From positions 62,001 through 126,000 of the forward strand of contig NZ_AXZL01000072.1 of NCBI RefSeq assembly GCF_000485795.1: a DNA stretch of 64,000 nt, given 5' to 3'. Below, one piece after another: positions 63,765 through 64,000 of this stretch. Source of the DNA: Shewanella decolorationis S12. Its GTDB lineage: Bacteria; Pseudomonadota; Gammaproteobacteria; Enterobacterales; Shewanellaceae. The position numbers and the translations under genes were made by a program. Every line of letters begins with the position of its first letter. The stretch's first letter is position 1. The notes under the pieces were generated by a model, which made no database searches, was not told the DNA's origin, and was given only the letters and a program-made list of their open reading frames with translations.

Positions 63765-64000
63765 TTGACTCAACTAACATTGGAAAGTTTAACGCTTGCG
63801 CAGCGCGAGCGACTGGCTCACATTGACTTTGTGTTAATGTTCAAAGGTGAGGCTCGTCGAACCGATCTCGTTGAACGATTCAATATTGCTCCTTCCGTAG
63901 CGACCCAAGACTTTGCCCGTTACAAAGAGATTGCTCCGCAAAATGTGGTTTATGATGAAAAGCGTAAGCAGCATCTTAAGGCCGCGTCTTTTATATCCCT
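63765..64000 (+). CDS. BrxR/CapW-like WYL regulator, N-terminal part only
   Basis: Open to the window end (78 codons). The peptide includes LAQRERLAHIDFVLMFKGEA, RRTDLVERFNIAPSVATQDF, and YKEIAPQNVVYDEKRKQH, the winged-helix N-terminus seen in BrxR (BREX) and CapW (CBASS) regulators. The start is TTG at 63765 with AAGGA about 8 bases upstream. The WYL domain would lie beyond the window. It suggests that a further defence system follows. Confidence 0.75.
   Translation, partial: MTQLTLESLTLAQRERLAHIDFVLMFKGEARRTDLVERFNIAPSVATQDFARYKEIAPQNVVYDEKRKQHLKAASFIS

Larger units (their letters stand above)
44544..64000. mobile_element. Genomic island at tRNA-Ser(GGA), CP4-57-like, continuing past the window
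   Basis: It begins at the tRNA 3' end with a P4-type integrase. The order integrase, unknown gene, AlpA, DUF3987 (YfjI-like), YfjJ-like, and further on RadC, small gene, CbeA/YfjZ, follows the plan of E. coli CP4-57. Base composition is patchier and more A+T-rich (47-50.5 kb) than the core genes to the left. No copy of the tRNA 3' end (attR) is seen in the window, so the right end lies beyond 64000. Two alpA genes, two recombinase genes and a long flanking direct repeat suggest that more than one element has merged. Confidence 0.85.

Overview
The window comes from a gammaproteobacterium of the genus Shewanella. The evidence is the mix of a class I fumarase, AdhE, a NIT-type chemoreceptor, a rhombosortase-target lipoprotein and a TonB receptor / flavin halogenase / alpha-glucosidase cluster, together with the gene order (alpha-glucosidase, sugar MFS, RNA methyltransferase, GGDEF-EAL, Ddl, AsnS, NudL, PabB, fumarase, S9 peptidase). 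That order matches my memory of the Shewanella core genome. No database search was run.

Region 1 (1-7 kb) holds housekeeping genes (DUF3108 protein, alkyltransferase-like protein, peptide deformylase, rhombotarget lipoprotein). It is interrupted by a stand-alone AAA_13 ATPase with a zinc hook and a C-terminal HEPN-type motif, which I read as a RloC-like anticodon nuclease. Region 2 (7-19.3 kb) is a maltodextrin utilisation locus: two secreted GH13 enzymes, a flavin halogenase-family protein and a TonB receptor on the minus strand, and an intracellular alpha-glucosidase plus sugar MFS on the plus strand. The two arms diverge from a 0.5 kb gap carrying TGCATACGTATGCA-type operators. Region 3 (19.4-44.3 kb) is core metabolism and signalling. 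Among it sits an unusual 1323-residue protein joining a GT-B glycosyltransferase, a STAND-like NTPase and six near-identical TPR-like repeats.

Region 4 (44.5 kb to the window end) is an island at tRNA-Ser(GGA). It follows the plan of the E. coli CP4-57 type prophage-like element: P4-type integrase, unknown gene, AlpA, DUF3987 (YfjI-like, split by one in-frame stop), a YfjJ-like protein with an HUH motif, and later RadC, a small gene and a CbeA/YfjZ antitoxin without its CbtA toxin. Accessory cargo includes a single-polypeptide MNT-HEPN protein, ParDE, an LRAT-fold protein and two DUF2787 paralogues. The distal part is a likely defence hotspot. A 262-bp direct repeat flanks a four-gene operon (cREC receiver, unknown, calcineurin-like phosphoesterase, Sir2) and a decayed glycosyltransferase. 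Next comes a three-gene operon (unknown protein, WYL regulator, caspase/CHAT-like protease). The window ends inside a gene resembling BrxR/CapW defence regulators.

The best candidates for undescribed biology are the cREC/phosphoesterase/Sir2 cassette, the WYL/CHAT operon, the GT-STAND-TPR protein, and the 24-bp palindrome that covers the ribosome binding site of the gene at 47345.
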